A stretch of 64,000 nucleotides of DNA. It comes from an uncultured Aquimarina sp. GTDB taxonomy: Bacteria > Bacteroidota > Bacteroidia > Flavobacteriales > Flavobacteriaceae. The position numbers were made by a program, and so were the translations under genes. Each line of letters opens with the position of its first letter. The first letter of the stretch is position 1. The notes under the pieces are model-generated. The model was not told where the DNA came from. It worked only from the letters and a program-made list of their open reading frames with translations, and did no database searches. Below are positions 1 through 8,659 of this stretch, piece after piece. Location: assembly GCA_947495425.1 (NCBI GenBank), contig CANLYR010000001.1:1-64000 (forward strand), read 5' to 3'.

Positions 1-169
1 AAATCTTCTTACAACTATCGAAAATCATTCAAAAAATAAACAAATTGAAATTAGCGTAGCTATTTTCTGAAAGTGCCTATTAATAAGCAACTCATTAAAT
101 AAACTTGTTTCAAATTGTTTTAAACCACGAAAACCGAGCAAAAACCGAGCAAATTGTAGTAGAATAGTC
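1..169. other. Non-coding left edge
   Basis: No supported gene. The stretch is AT-rich. It contains a short direct repeat (AACCGAGCAA, twice within 129-150) downstream of the tRNA 3' end; this is too short to call an attachment site. Confidence 0.5.
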
Positions 170-211
170 CAAAAATAAAAAGAGTTACGAAATTTTTTAT
201 CGTAACTCTTT
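170..211 (-). terminator. Intrinsic terminator of the tRNA-Asn transcript
   Basis: A 9-bp perfect inverted repeat (AGAGTTACG / CGTAACTCT) encloses an AT loop. Read on the minus strand it is followed by a T-rich run. It lies 11 bp beyond the tRNA 3' end, as expected for a rho-independent terminator of the tRNA. Confidence 0.8.
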
Positions 212-221
212 GACAGTTAAG

Positions 222-295
222 CTCCTCCTCTTGGGCTCGAACCAAGGACCCTCTGATTAACAGTCAGATGCTCTAACCAACTGAGCTAAGGAGGA
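222..295 (-). tRNA. tRNA-Asn (GTT)
   Basis: Read on the minus strand, the 74 bases fold into a standard cloverleaf. The acceptor stem is TCCTCCT / AGGAGGA with discriminator G. The D-arm is of the AGCTCAGTTGGTTAGAGC type and the T-loop is GGTTCGAGCC. The anticodon loop reads CT-GTT-AA, so the anticodon is GTT (asparagine). CCA is not encoded, as is usual in Bacteroidota. A terminator follows directly. Confidence 0.97.
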
Positions 296-388
296 ATTTA
301 TGTTTTGCAAATATAGCGTGTTTTTCTCTTTTGCGAGTGCAAATATATACTATTTTTTATTTCTCAAAAAGATTTTTTCAGTTTTTTA

Positions 389-1711
389 TTACTTTCCTGT
401 AATAGCCCTATAAATATCATTTCCGTTGGCAAATAACAATAACGATATAAGAATAATAAAACCAACAAGTTGGGCATACTCCATAAATTTATCGTTGGGT
501 TTTTTGCCTGCAATAATTTCATACAGTAAAAACATAACATGCCCACCATCTAGTGCCGGAATAGGTAGTATATTCATGAAGGCTAAGATGATCGATATAA
601 AAGCAGTAGTGCCCCAAAACGCTTTCCAATCCCATGCGTCTGGGAAAAGGTTTCCGATGGCTCCAAACCCTCCAACCTGACTGGCCCCTTCTGCAGTAAA
701 GACATATTTGAATTGAGCTATATAGTCATGCAATGTCCAGTATCCATAATCAAAACCTTTGGTAATACTCTCTCCAAGTGAGTAATCTTTGTGTTGAACC
801 GTATAATCTACCTTGGGATATACCCCAATAATACCATCTTCACCGGGAGTTATTGATACTGTATTTTCTTGCCCGCCTCTTAGATAAGTAAGTTGGATTG
901 TCGAATTTGTTGTATCAGCAGATTTGATCTGCATAAAATCATTCCAATAGGTAATCTCTTTTCCGTTGAGTTTTACAAACTTATCTCCTTCTTGTAATCC
1001 TGCTTTTTCTGCTGGAGAATCTGGTGCTATAGTTCCTAATATTGGAGTTATTATAGGTGTAAAAGGTCTACGAATTCCATTTTCGAACATAGTTGACCCA
1101 ATATCTTCAGGAACTGAGATGGTTTCTTTTTGACCATCTAGGTGGATGACACTAATCGTTTTTATATCCCTTAGAAATAGGTGATGGTTAACATCTATGA
1201 CATCTTCGAGCGCTTCCCCATTTAATGCCGTAATTCGATCTCCGTCTTTGAATCCGTATTGCTTAAAAGACTCTTCTATAGCAAATCCGTTTGGCATATC
1301 ATCAATACCTACATGATCGGTACCCCAGGTGAATATAATCGCCATATAGATCAAAAATCCAAGGATAATATTTACAGTAACGCCACCAAGCATAATGATA
1401 AGACGTTGCCAGGCTGGTTTTGATCTAAACTCCCATGGTTGCGGCGGTCCGGCCATTTGCTCCTTATCCATACTCTCATCAATCATACCAGCGATTTTCA
1501 CATAACCACCAAGGGGCAACCAACCAATGCCGTATACAGTTTCTCCTATTTTTTTCTTAAACAAAGAAAATTTTACATCAAAAAACAGATAGAATTTTTC
1601 TACTCTTGTTTTAAATAATTTTGCAGGAATAAAATGCCCTAATTCGTGTAAAACAATTAGGATAGATAAACTTAATAATAGCTGTGCAGCTTTTACAAAA
1701 AATGGACTCAT
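389..1711 (-). CDS. rseP: RIP metalloprotease RseP (site-2 protease, M50)
   Basis: This is an inner-membrane zinc protease of 440 residues that cuts substrates within the membrane, classically anti-sigma factors in envelope stress. The zinc motif HELGH is at residues 22-26 in the first membrane segment. A PDZ region lies in the middle (about 200-300, with the typical GLQEGDKFVKLNG-like core), and the second active-site motif, PALDGGH, is near residue 385 between the last membrane segments. Length and order match the RseP/MmpA family. The sequence shows no specific substrate. A TACTTTTG -7 box at 1738-1745 (minus strand) fits a leader of about 20 bases. The gene is divergent from the SCO1 gene. 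Confidence 0.95.
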   Translation of the reverse strand: MSPFFVKAAQLLLSLSILIVLHELGHFIPAKLFKTRVEKFYLFFDVKFSLFKKKIGETVYGIGWLPLGGYVKIAGMIDESMDKEQMAGPPQPWEFRSKPAWQRLIIMLGGVTVNIILGFLIYMAIIFTWGTDHVGIDDMPNGFAIEESFKQYGFKDGDRITALNGEALEDVIDVNHHLFLRDIKTISVIHLDGQKETISVPEDIGSTMFENGIRRPFTPIITPILGTIAPDSPAEKAGLQEGDKFVKLNGKEITYWNDFMQIKSADTTNSTIQLTYLRGGQENTVSITPGEDGIIGVYPKVDYTVQHKDYSLGESITKGFDYGYWTLHDYIAQFKYVFTAEGASQVGGFGAIGNLFPDAWDWKAFWGTTAFISIILAFMNILPIPALDGGHVMFLLYEIIAGKKPNDKFMEYAQLVGFIILISLLLFANGNDIYRAITGK

Positions 1712-1737
1712 AGGTCGTTGTTCAAATTTAAATCACG

Positions 1738-1745
1738 CAAAAGTA
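1738..1745 (-). promoter_or_regulatory. Putative -7 box of rseP
   Basis: TACTTTTG on the minus strand matches the Bacteroidota TAnnTTTG element and lies 27 bp upstream of the rseP ATG. It was found by consensus only. Confidence 0.5.
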
Positions 1746-1842
1746 ACCTTTTAACGGGGTATATAAAAAAATCTATACCTCAGATTCAGATATTTAGTAT
1801 TTTTTTAATGAAAAACAAATCGTGTATAAGGGATAATCCTTG

Positions 1843-1850
1843 TAATTTTG
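1843..1850 (+). promoter_or_regulatory. Putative -7 box of the SCO1 gene
   Basis: TAATTTTG is an exact match to the Bacteroidota TAnnTTTG -7 element, 18 bp before the ATG at 1868. This position favours that ATG over the upstream in-frame start at 1718, which lies before the promoter. Confidence 0.6.
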
Positions 1851-1867
1851 CAGACACAAAAAAGAGT

Positions 1868-2539
1868 ATGCTTCAGTTTTTTTCTAAATATAAATTTTTT
1901 GCAGTGGTGCTTTTTGTGCTTTCTGTTATTATTATTTCGATTATATATTCAATTCTTAAGCCCAATAGAGTTTTACCTGTTTATGAACCAGATATGGTCA
2001 ATACAGAATTAGTGGATAGTACAGTGCAGTATGTGCGCAAGTATCATAAGATTGCAGATTTCAGACTGATAAATCAAAATGGAGAAGAGGTAACTCAAGA
2101 TACTTATAAGGATAAAATATATGTAGCTGATTTTTTCTTTACGACATGCCAAACTATTTGTCCAATTATGACGGGGCACATGAAAGAAATTCAGGATCGA
2201 TTAAAAAATGATTCCGAAGTACTATTGCTTTCACATAGCGTAACGCCACAAATTGATGATGTTGCTCGGTTAAAGAAATATGCAGTCGACAAGGGAGTAG
2301 ATGATGCTAGATGGAACTTGGTTACCGGAGACAAAAAGCAAATCTATGACTTGGCCAGAAAATCATATCTGGCGGCAAAATCTGACGGTGATGGGGGGCC
2401 TTATGATATGGTGCATACCGAGAATTTTGTTCTGGTAGATACTAAGAAACGTATTCGTGGATTTTATGATGGAACAAATCCTGAAGATATTGATCGGCTA
2501 TTAGATGATATAAAGGTTTTAAAAAAGAGCAGCAAATAG
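1868..2539 (+). CDS. SCO1/SenC-family copper chaperone
   Basis: A 223-residue membrane-anchored thioredoxin-fold protein. Family members deliver copper to the CuA centre of cytochrome c oxidase or act as thiol reductases. One N-terminal membrane segment spans about residues 10-30. The copper-binding CxxxC is C94/C98 (in TTCQTICP) and the third ligand is H183 (in MVHTENF), so all three key residues are present. The open frame extends upstream to 1718, but that extension is charged, not family-like, and precedes the promoter box at 1843. No cytochrome oxidase genes are nearby, so the copper partner is unknown. Confidence 0.9.
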   Translation: MLQFFSKYKFFAVVLFVLSVIIISIIYSILKPNRVLPVYEPDMVNTELVDSTVQYVRKYHKIADFRLINQNGEEVTQDTYKDKIYVADFFFTTCQTICPIMTGHMKEIQDRLKNDSEVLLLSHSVTPQIDDVARLKKYAVDKGVDDARWNLVTGDKKQIYDLARKSYLAAKSDGDGGPYDMVHTENFVLVDTKKRIRGFYDGTNPEDIDRLLDDIKVLKKSSK

Positions 2540-2609
2540 AGTTAGGGCAATATATGTATTGATTTGTCTTATTTTAAAACTTTAGCTTTTCGGATACATT
2601 TTTTTATCC

Positions 2610-2617
2610 TATTTTTG
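2610..2617 (+). promoter_or_regulatory. Putative -7 box of feoA
   Basis: TATTTTTG matches TAnnTTTG. Transcription would begin at about 2621-2624, after the TTG at 2620, so translation should begin at the next in-frame TTG (2647). Confidence 0.55.
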
Positions 2618-2646
2618 CCTTGTTTAAAATTAATCTAAATAAAGAC

Positions 2647-2874
2647 TTGAAGACTACTATTGCTTCTCTAAAACGAGGCCAACGTGCTTTAATTAAGGAG
2701 ATCACATCAGATATTATTCCGCTTAAATTGTTAGAGATGGGCTGTTTACCAGGAAATGAAGTCGAGTTACTTCAAACTGCCCCTTTTCAATGCCCTATGT
2801 ATCTAAATATCAATGGTAGTCATCTAGCAATCCGTAAAGAAATTGCTGCTCAGATCGAAGTTCAAATTATTTAA
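2647..2874 (+). CDS. feoA: FeoA-family ferrous iron transport protein
   Basis: A cytoplasmic SH3-like protein of about 75 residues that works with FeoB in Fe(II) uptake. The core LLEMGCLPGNEVELLQ and the C-terminal NINGSHLAIRKE segment are typical of FeoA. I chose TTG 2647, giving MKTTIASLKRG, because it gives the usual FeoA N-terminus and because the promoter box at 2610-2617 would start transcription after the upstream TTG at 2620; no ATG fits. The gene lies 12 bp before feoB in the same operon. Iron regulation is likely from family knowledge, but I see no clear Fur box. Confidence 0.88.
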   Translation: MKTTIASLKRGQRALIKEITSDIIPLKLLEMGCLPGNEVELLQTAPFQCPMYLNINGSHLAIRKEIAAQIEVQII

Positions 2875-2886
2875 TAGCAGTTTTTT

Positions 2887-5004
2887 ATGGCCAAGCAAAT
2901 TAAAGTTTCACTTATAGGAAACCCAAATACCGGAAAAACATCTGTTTTTAATTTGCTCACCGGGCTCAATCAACAAGTCGGGAACTATCCGGGAATCACT
3001 GTAGAGAAAAAAGAAGGGGTGTGCAAGTTATCTCGTGGAGTGAAAGCACATATTCTGGATTTACCGGGAACGTATAGTCTTAATGCTTCATCTCTTGATG
3101 AAAATGTAGTTATTGAGCTGCTTCTCAACAAAAAAGATAAAGATTTTCCTGATATAGCTGTTGTCGTGAGTGATGTAGAAAATCTAAAGAGAAATTTACT
3201 CCTTTTTACTCAAATCAAAGACCTTGAGATTCCTACAATTTTGGTAATTAATATGGCTGATCGTATGCTACGCAACGGGATTAAGCTTGATATCCCTGTA
3301 TTAGAAAAAGAACTCAACACCAAAATAGTATTAGTAAGTGCTCGCAAAAAACAAGGTATCGACAGATTGAAGCAGCTCATCGAATCCTATGCATCATTAC
3401 CAAAAACATCGTGTGTAGGCGCCTTAACTTTTGCTCCGGATTATTTTGAAAGATTACAAAAAGCATTTCCTAATCAATCCTTGTATAAACTGTGGTTGGT
3501 GATCACACAAGATGTGAACTTTAGGAAATTCGATAAACAAGACATCGCTATTACTCCTGACTTTAAGATCAAATCTGAAAGTGAACTGAAACGATTTCAG
3601 CAAAAAGAAACCATTAAGAGATACCAGTTTATTAACAATGTGCTAAAAAAAGGTCTTACTGTTGATGAAAAAGTCGCCACAGGATTGCGAGCTCGCCTTG
3701 ATAGAGTGCTTACACACAAATTCTGGGGATATTTTATCTTTTTTGCAATCTTATTATTGATCTTTCAAGCGATTTATGATTGGTCTTCATATCCTTCTGA
3801 TCTAATTTCTGAAGGATTCGTTTGGTTGAGTAAAGCAACAAAATCACTATTCGAACTAGGGCCACTTAAGGAGTTAAAAGGACCCCTTGTTGATCTTATT
3901 ACAGATGGAATCATTCCAGGATTAGAAGGAATAGCCGTTTTTATACCACAAATAGCCTTTTTGTTTCTTTTTATTTCGATTTTAGAAGAAAGTGGCTATA
4001 TGAGTCGGGTTGTTTTTCTAATGGATCGAGTGATGCGTCGATTTGGATTGAGCGGAAAAAGCGTAGTGCCCTTGGTCTCTGGTACCGCTTGCGCAATCCC
4101 TGCGGTAATGGCAACGAGAAATATTGAAAATTGGAAAGAGCGGCTTATCACTATTCTTGTAGTCCCGTTTACGACCTGTTCGGCAAGATTGCCTGTATAT
4201 CTTATTATTATTTCACTAGTTATCCCCGATGAAAAAGTAGGCTGGATTTTTAGCTATCAAAGTCTGACTTTGATGTTGTTATACTTTCTTGGATTTGGCA
4301 CCGCAGTAGGATCAGCATGGCTACTTAATAAGATATTAAAAATTAAGAGCAAGTCATACTTTGTTATTGAAATGCCTGGATATAAAATGCCCCTGTTGAA
4401 GAATGTAGCCATCAATGTAGTAGAAAAGACAAAAGCTTTTGTTTTTGGAGCAGGAAAAATAATTTTAGCGATTTCGATAATTTTATGGGTACTGGCAAGT
4501 TTTGGACCTAATGAAAATTTCAGTAATGCCGAAGAAATTATAACTTCAACATATACAGATCTCTCTCAAGAAGAACAAGATCGTAAAGTATCATCATACA
4601 AACTAGAGCATTCCTTTATTGGGTATGCGGGCAAAGCCATAGAACCTATAGTAGCCCCATTAGGTTATGATTGGAAGATAGGTATCGGAATCATTAGCTC
4701 TTTTGCGGCACGAGAGGTTTTTGTAGGTACGTTGGCTACAATCTACAGTGTGGGTAGCGATGAAGAAGAAACGATAAAAAACCGTATGGCAGCAGAGATA
4801 AATCCAATTACCGGAGGCCCATTGTTTAATCTGGCAAGTGGAATCTCATTGTTGTTATTTTATGCATTTGCAATGCAGTGTATGAGTACGCTTGCCATTG
4901 TAAAACGAGAAACCAATAGTTGGAAATGGCCAATGACTCAGCTTATATTTATGAGTGTATTAGCCTATGGTGTAGCGTTAATTGTATACCAAATATTGAA
5001 GTAA
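2887..5004 (+). CDS. feoB: Ferrous iron transporter FeoB
   Basis: A 705-residue inner-membrane Fe(II) transporter with an N-terminal GTPase domain. G1 is GNPNTGKT (11-18), followed by the switch region YPGITVEKK, G3 DLPGTYS and G4 NMAD. A helical linker leads into about eight membrane segments with paired gate regions (SGTACAIPAVMATR near residue 400 and FAAREVFVGTLATIY in the C-terminal half). Two Cys residues within the gates are conserved. Length is normal for the family. It follows feoA and is followed by a small Cys-rich partner. Confidence 0.97.
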   Translation: MAKQIKVSLIGNPNTGKTSVFNLLTGLNQQVGNYPGITVEKKEGVCKLSRGVKAHILDLPGTYSLNASSLDENVVIELLLNKKDKDFPDIAVVVSDVENLKRNLLLFTQIKDLEIPTILVINMADRMLRNGIKLDIPVLEKELNTKIVLVSARKKQGIDRLKQLIESYASLPKTSCVGALTFAPDYFERLQKAFPNQSLYKLWLVITQDVNFRKFDKQDIAITPDFKIKSESELKRFQQKETIKRYQFINNVLKKGLTVDEKVATGLRARLDRVLTHKFWGYFIFFAILLLIFQAIYDWSSYPSDLISEGFVWLSKATKSLFELGPLKELKGPLVDLITDGIIPGLEGIAVFIPQIAFLFLFISILEESGYMSRVVFLMDRVMRRFGLSGKSVVPLVSGTACAIPAVMATRNIENWKERLITILVVPFTTCSARLPVYLIIISLVIPDEKVGWIFSYQSLTLMLLYFLGFGTAVGSAWLLNKILKIKSKSYFVIEMPGYKMPLLKNVAINVVEKTKAFVFGAGKIILAISIILWVLASFGPNENFSNAEEIITSTYTDLSQEEQDRKVSSYKLEHSFIGYAGKAIEPIVAPLGYDWKIGIGIISSFAAREVFVGTLATIYSVGSDEEETIKNRMAAEINPITGGPLFNLASGISLLLFYAFAMQCMSTLAIVKRETNSWKWPMTQLIFMSVLAYGVALIVYQILK

Positions 5005-5044
5005 AAAATATAAGTTTACGTATCTTTATATAACATAAATAGAT

Positions 5045-5197
5045 ATGAATATAGTAGTTCAGCACATAGTAGTCTTTATTATTTTTGCATTGGCGATTGG
5101 ATTTTTAGTAAAAAAATTCTTCTATAAGCCTGCAGTATCTACTTCAAAGAAGAAATCTTCGAATACTTGTGGTAGTTCGGGTTGCGGTTGTCATTAA
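5045..5197 (+). CDS. FeoB-associated Cys-rich membrane protein
   Basis: A 50-residue protein. One N-terminal membrane helix (about residues 5-22) is followed by a basic Lys-rich stretch and a C-terminal tail NTCGSSGCGCH with three cysteines. This size, layout and position directly after feoB match the FeoB_associated family (PF12669), thought to help Fe(II) transport, perhaps like FeoC. It starts 40 bp after the feoB stop and is probably co-transcribed. Confidence 0.85.
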   Translation: MNIVVQHIVVFIIFALAIGFLVKKFFYKPAVSTSKKKSSNTCGSSGCGCH

Positions 5198-5738
5198 TTG
5201 TCATGATTCCCAGAGTTAGATGAGGGGATTTTAAAATCAAAAATCCTCACCTTGGTAGCTATTCTCAAAGGGAAAAGACCTTTAAGCTTACCTCTTTAGA
5301 AGGGATTGAGGAAGGATAGCATAAAAATGACACTCAAAAAGGATGTGTACCAACGGTAGCCCAGAGGGAGAAGAGACTCAAAAGAATTGTTTACAGTTAT
5401 TTGAATGATAATTTGGTGTGCTTTTGCATAAGAAACTCACGTTAAAAACATTATCAATTTAGATTAACGAAGATTTCCCGCATCGCGCAGGAAGATTTTG
5501 TTGTCTTGAGAAAGTACCCTGCGTTGTGCAGGAAGGTTTCGTTGTCTTGAGAGAGTACCCTGCGTTGTGCAGGAAGGTTTCGTTGTCTTGAGAGAGTACC
5601 CTGCGTTGTACAAGAAGGTTTCGTCGTGTTGAGAAAACAGCTCGTACTGGTTACTAGGATAGAAATATTAGGAAAAAAGTAGTATTGCCTCGCGCCGGAT
5701 AAAATTTTTATTGGATGTATCGAATTGACAAGTTTTGA
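5198..5738. other. Non-coding spacer with degenerate dispersed-repeat sequence
   Basis: No supported gene. From about 5200 to 5400 the sequence looks like a decayed dispersed repeat (phrases such as AAAATCCTCACCTTGG and CTCTTTAGAAGGGATTGAGG). A loosely similar stretch follows the A2M gene at about 23570-23660. From 5476 to 5639 there is a tandem repeat, listed separately. Confidence 0.5.
5476..5639. repeat. 41-bp tandem repeat, four units
   Basis: Units begin at 5476, 5517, 5558 and 5599, each exactly 41 bp. Units 2 and 3 are almost identical; units 1 and 4 have diverged. Each unit contains CCTGC-GTTGT-GCAGG or a variant, which can form a 5-bp hairpin. Units adjoin without unique spacers and no cas genes are near, so this is not a CRISPR array. 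Confidence 0.9.
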
Positions 5739-6656
5739 TTATTTTTTTAACCATTTTAGTGGACTACTACTTATCAAATACACCCCTACAATAATTAATA
5801 CACAACATAGAAGTTTAGTAAAAGTAATGTCGCCTGTATATTGGCTATCCGGAACAAAGTATGTTATAATGGTAATCAACAACATCGCCATGGCAGGATG
5901 TACATAGATATAACTACTAGAGACTGTTGGTTTCACATATTGTAAGGCAAACATATTGAGCAAATATGCAAAAAAGGTTGGACCGAGCACTACATAGAAC
6001 AAAGAAACCCAGTTTGTAACCTCAAAAGATTGAAAATCAGTATGAAGCAGTTTCTCGATACAAAAAGGAAACATGAATATAAATCCAAAAGTAAACGTCC
6101 AGGCAATTATGGTGATCGGTTTATATTTGCGTGTCATGGGTTTTATAATCACTAGATAAAAAGAAAATACCAAGGCGTTGATACCTACAAAAATATTCCC
6201 TATTAAAGAGCCTGTCCCGATACCCGAATTACCTAAATAAATGAGTAAAACGGCTCCAAAACCACCAATAGATATCCCAAGAATGCGTTGTAGTGTAAGC
6301 GGTTCTTTTAATATAAAATAACTGATAATTACCGTAAAAATAGGCATCGCCGTAACAATTATAGCCGCATCTACGGGAGAAGTGAGACTAAGCCCATTCA
6401 TAGAAAAAAATTGATTGGCTGCTACTCCTAAAAAACCACATAATGCTAAGCGTAGCATATCTTTTCTTTCTACTTTTTCTTTAACAAATAACTTAAGAAC
6501 AAGAAACAAAACACCAGCACCACTAATACGAAGAAATACTAATGCCGAGGCTTCAATTTTATGCGGCATTAATCCCTTGGCAATAAGATAATTTGCGCCA
6601 TAAATCATATTTACCGTCAATAAAGCTATGTGCGCTTTTACTCTGCTAGAAATCAT
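5739..6656 (-). CDS. EamA/DMT-superfamily transporter
   Basis: A 305-residue inner-membrane protein with about ten hydrophobic segments arranged as two EamA repeats, the second beginning at about residue 155. The N-terminal NMIYGANYLIAKG and the PVDAAIIVTAMPIFTVIISYFILKE-type repeat core are typical of drug/metabolite exporters. The substrate cannot be read from the sequence. It starts 4 bp after the stop of the small secreted-protein gene on the same strand, so the two likely form an operon. Confidence 0.88.
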   Translation of the reverse strand: MISSRVKAHIALLTVNMIYGANYLIAKGLMPHKIEASALVFLRISGAGVLFLVLKLFVKEKVERKDMLRLALCGFLGVAANQFFSMNGLSLTSPVDAAIIVTAMPIFTVIISYFILKEPLTLQRILGISIGGFGAVLLIYLGNSGIGTGSLIGNIFVGINALVFSFYLVIIKPMTRKYKPITIIAWTFTFGFIFMFPFCIEKLLHTDFQSFEVTNWVSLFYVVLGPTFFAYLLNMFALQYVKPTVSSSYIYVHPAMAMLLITIITYFVPDSQYTGDITFTKLLCCVLIIVGVYLISSSPLKWLKK

Positions 6657-6660
6657 GCAT

Positions 6661-7077
6661 TTATTGAATAAGAAGTTCTAGATAATATTCAGACGGTTGT
6701 ATCTGTTGTTTTGAGGTAGGGTGGGGACGTATTGTATACGCATATACCGTTTTTTGATCGACGACCAGTATTTCTTTCATATGATCCGGATTAATGGCGT
6801 CTGATCCAAAAATAAATTCTTTTTTTTCTATCAACGTTCCTTTGCTATAAATTTCTAATAGTGCAGTCACTTGCCCAGCCCACATACACGTTACATCGGA
6901 TGGGCAGCGGGAGTCTTCTTTGATAGCGATGAATTTTATGTTTTTGGCATCAAAATCAGTGCTCTTTCCGATACTAAGTTCAGTTATAATTTTGGGGGTA
7001 GCTACTTGTATCGAATCTTGTGCATGTAGTAACGTACAAGGCATAACAAATAGGAACAAGAGCAGAGTTAATTTCAT
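6661..7077 (-). CDS. Small secreted protein of unknown function
   Basis: 138 residues. The first about 20 form a signal peptide (hydrophobic LLLFLFVMP core, cleavage likely after LHAQ). The mature part carries a conserved-looking block, DSRCPSDVTCMWAGQ, with two cysteines and a Trp that recurs in small exported Bacteroidota proteins as I remember them. No enzymatic motif was seen. It is upstream of and probably co-transcribed with the DMT transporter, and divergent from the carotenoid operon. Confidence 0.7.
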   Translation of the reverse strand: MKLTLLLFLFVMPCTLLHAQDSIQVATPKIITELSIGKSTDFDAKNIKFIAIKEDSRCPSDVTCMWAGQVTALLEIYSKGTLIEKKEFIFGSDAINPDHMKEILVVDQKTVYAYTIRPHPTSKQQIQPSEYYLELLIQ

Positions 7078-7176
7078 TTTTTCTTTAACAGAAGTTAAAT
7101 ATATACAAAAAATGAATCTAAATAGACTATTATATCGCCGTATTGATGAATTTTGAGAAGACTTATATCGTATTGA

Positions 7177-8655
7177 ATGAAGAAGAAAGTTATAATTATT
7201 GGATCTGGTATTGCCGGACTTGCAACGGCTATACGATTACAAAAGCAAAACTTTGAAGTACATGTCTACGAAGCCAACTCATATCCTGGTGGTAAGATAA
7301 CAGAAATTCATAAAGAAGGGTATCGATTTGATTGTGGTCCTTCACTATTCACGATGCCACAATATGTCGAAGAGCTTTTTTCAATTTCAAACCAAAATGT
7401 ATCCAACTATTTCAGCTATACAAAGAAAGATAAAATTTGTAATTATTTTTATGAAGATGGTACTCGATTTACCGCTCATGCTGATGAGAAAAAGTTTGCA
7501 CAAACTGCCGCAAAGGTTTTTGAAGTAGAGCCTTCTCAAGTTTTAAAGTATTTTGAAAAAAGCAAAAAGAAATATGACACAACAGTATCCCTTTTTTTAG
7601 AAAAGTCATTGCATAAATTATCAACATTCATCTCCATCGATACCATAAATGCCCTAATAAAAATTAAAACGTTAGACATTGATACGACACTACATAAGGT
7701 GAATAGTAAAATGTTTAAAGATAATCGTTTGGTTCAATTATTTGATAGGTTTGCAACCTACAATGGATCGTCGCCATATCAAACCCCTGGGATTATGTCG
7801 ATGATCCCGCATTTAGAACAATATTATGGTACTTTTTTTCCAAATAAAGGAATGTATAGTATTACAAAGAGCTTATATCAACTAGCACTAGATTTGGAAG
7901 TAATGTTTCATTTTGATGCCAAAGTAGATCAAATAGTAGTAGAAAAAAACATAGTAAAAGGAATTTTGATACATGATACCTATATCGAGAGTGATCTTGT
8001 GGTGTCTAATATGGATATCGTGCCAACGTATCGACATTTGCTTCGAGATCAAAAGGCACCTGAAAAAATATTGAAACAGCCCCGATCCAGTTCGGCTTTG
8101 ATCTTTTATTGGGGGATCAAAAACAGTTTTCCAGAATTGGATTTGCATAATATATTCTTTTCAGAAAATTATAAAGAAGAGTTTACTGCGATTTTTGAAA
8201 AGAAACAAGTTTCGAATGATCCTACAATTTATATAAATATCACATCAAAAGAAGAAGCAAGTGATGCTCCCAAGGGCTGTGAGAACTGGTTTGTGATGAT
8301 TAATGTGCCTGGAAACCAAAATCAAGACTGGGATCGAATAATTAAAGAAGCAAGAGAAGATGTTCTTAAAAAATTATCTCGAATATTGGATAAGGATGTC
8401 AAGAGCTTAATAGCAACCGAAGAAATTCTTGATCCAAGGCGTATTGAGCATAACACCCAATCGTATCAGGGGTCATTATATGGATCGTCTAGCAATAATA
8501 CATATGCTGCTTTTTTAAGACACCCTAACTTTTCCAGGAAAATACAAAATCTTTATTTCTGTGGAGGTAGTGTGCACCCGGGTGGGGGTATACCTTTGTG
8601 TTTATTGTCTGGTAAAATAGTTTCAGAATTAATTCAAAAAGAATATAGCGGATAA
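7177..8655 (+). CDS. crtD: Carotenoid desaturase, CrtI/CrtD type
   Basis: A 492-residue FAD-dependent carotene desaturase. The dinucleotide-binding motif GSGIAGLATAIRL is at the N-terminus, followed by YEANSYPGGK. The family signature near the C-terminus reads FCGGSVHPGGGIPLCLLSGK. Phytoene desaturase (CrtI) and 1-hydroxycarotenoid 3,4-desaturase (CrtD) share this fold. I favour CrtD because the next gene is a CruF-like hydratase and no crtB phytoene synthase is adjacent; myxol- and saproxanthin-type pathways in marine flavobacteria pair CruF with CrtD. The CrtI alternative remains open. It starts a tight three-gene operon (4-bp gap to the next gene). Confidence 0.85.
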   Translation: MKKKVIIIGSGIAGLATAIRLQKQNFEVHVYEANSYPGGKITEIHKEGYRFDCGPSLFTMPQYVEELFSISNQNVSNYFSYTKKDKICNYFYEDGTRFTAHADEKKFAQTAAKVFEVEPSQVLKYFEKSKKKYDTTVSLFLEKSLHKLSTFISIDTINALIKIKTLDIDTTLHKVNSKMFKDNRLVQLFDRFATYNGSSPYQTPGIMSMIPHLEQYYGTFFPNKGMYSITKSLYQLALDLEVMFHFDAKVDQIVVEKNIVKGILIHDTYIESDLVVSNMDIVPTYRHLLRDQKAPEKILKQPRSSSALIFYWGIKNSFPELDLHNIFFSENYKEEFTAIFEKKQVSNDPTIYINITSKEEASDAPKGCENWFVMINVPGNQNQDWDRIIKEAREDVLKKLSRILDKDVKSLIATEEILDPRRIEHNTQSYQGSLYGSSSNNTYAAFLRHPNFSRKIQNLYFCGGSVHPGGGIPLCLLSGKIVSELIQKEYSG

Positions 8656-8659
8656 GCAT

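Noticed and set aside
129..150. Direct repeat AACCGAGCAA near tRNA-Asn as an integration site
   Set aside because: Only about 10 bp, does not copy the tRNA end, and no integrase gene is near.
1718..1867. Upstream in-frame extension of the SCO1 gene
   Set aside because: Charged, not family-like, overlaps the rseP promoter region, and lies before the TAATTTTG box at 1843.
5476..5639. CRISPR array
   Set aside because: The units are contiguous 41-mers with no unique spacers, and no cas genes are present.
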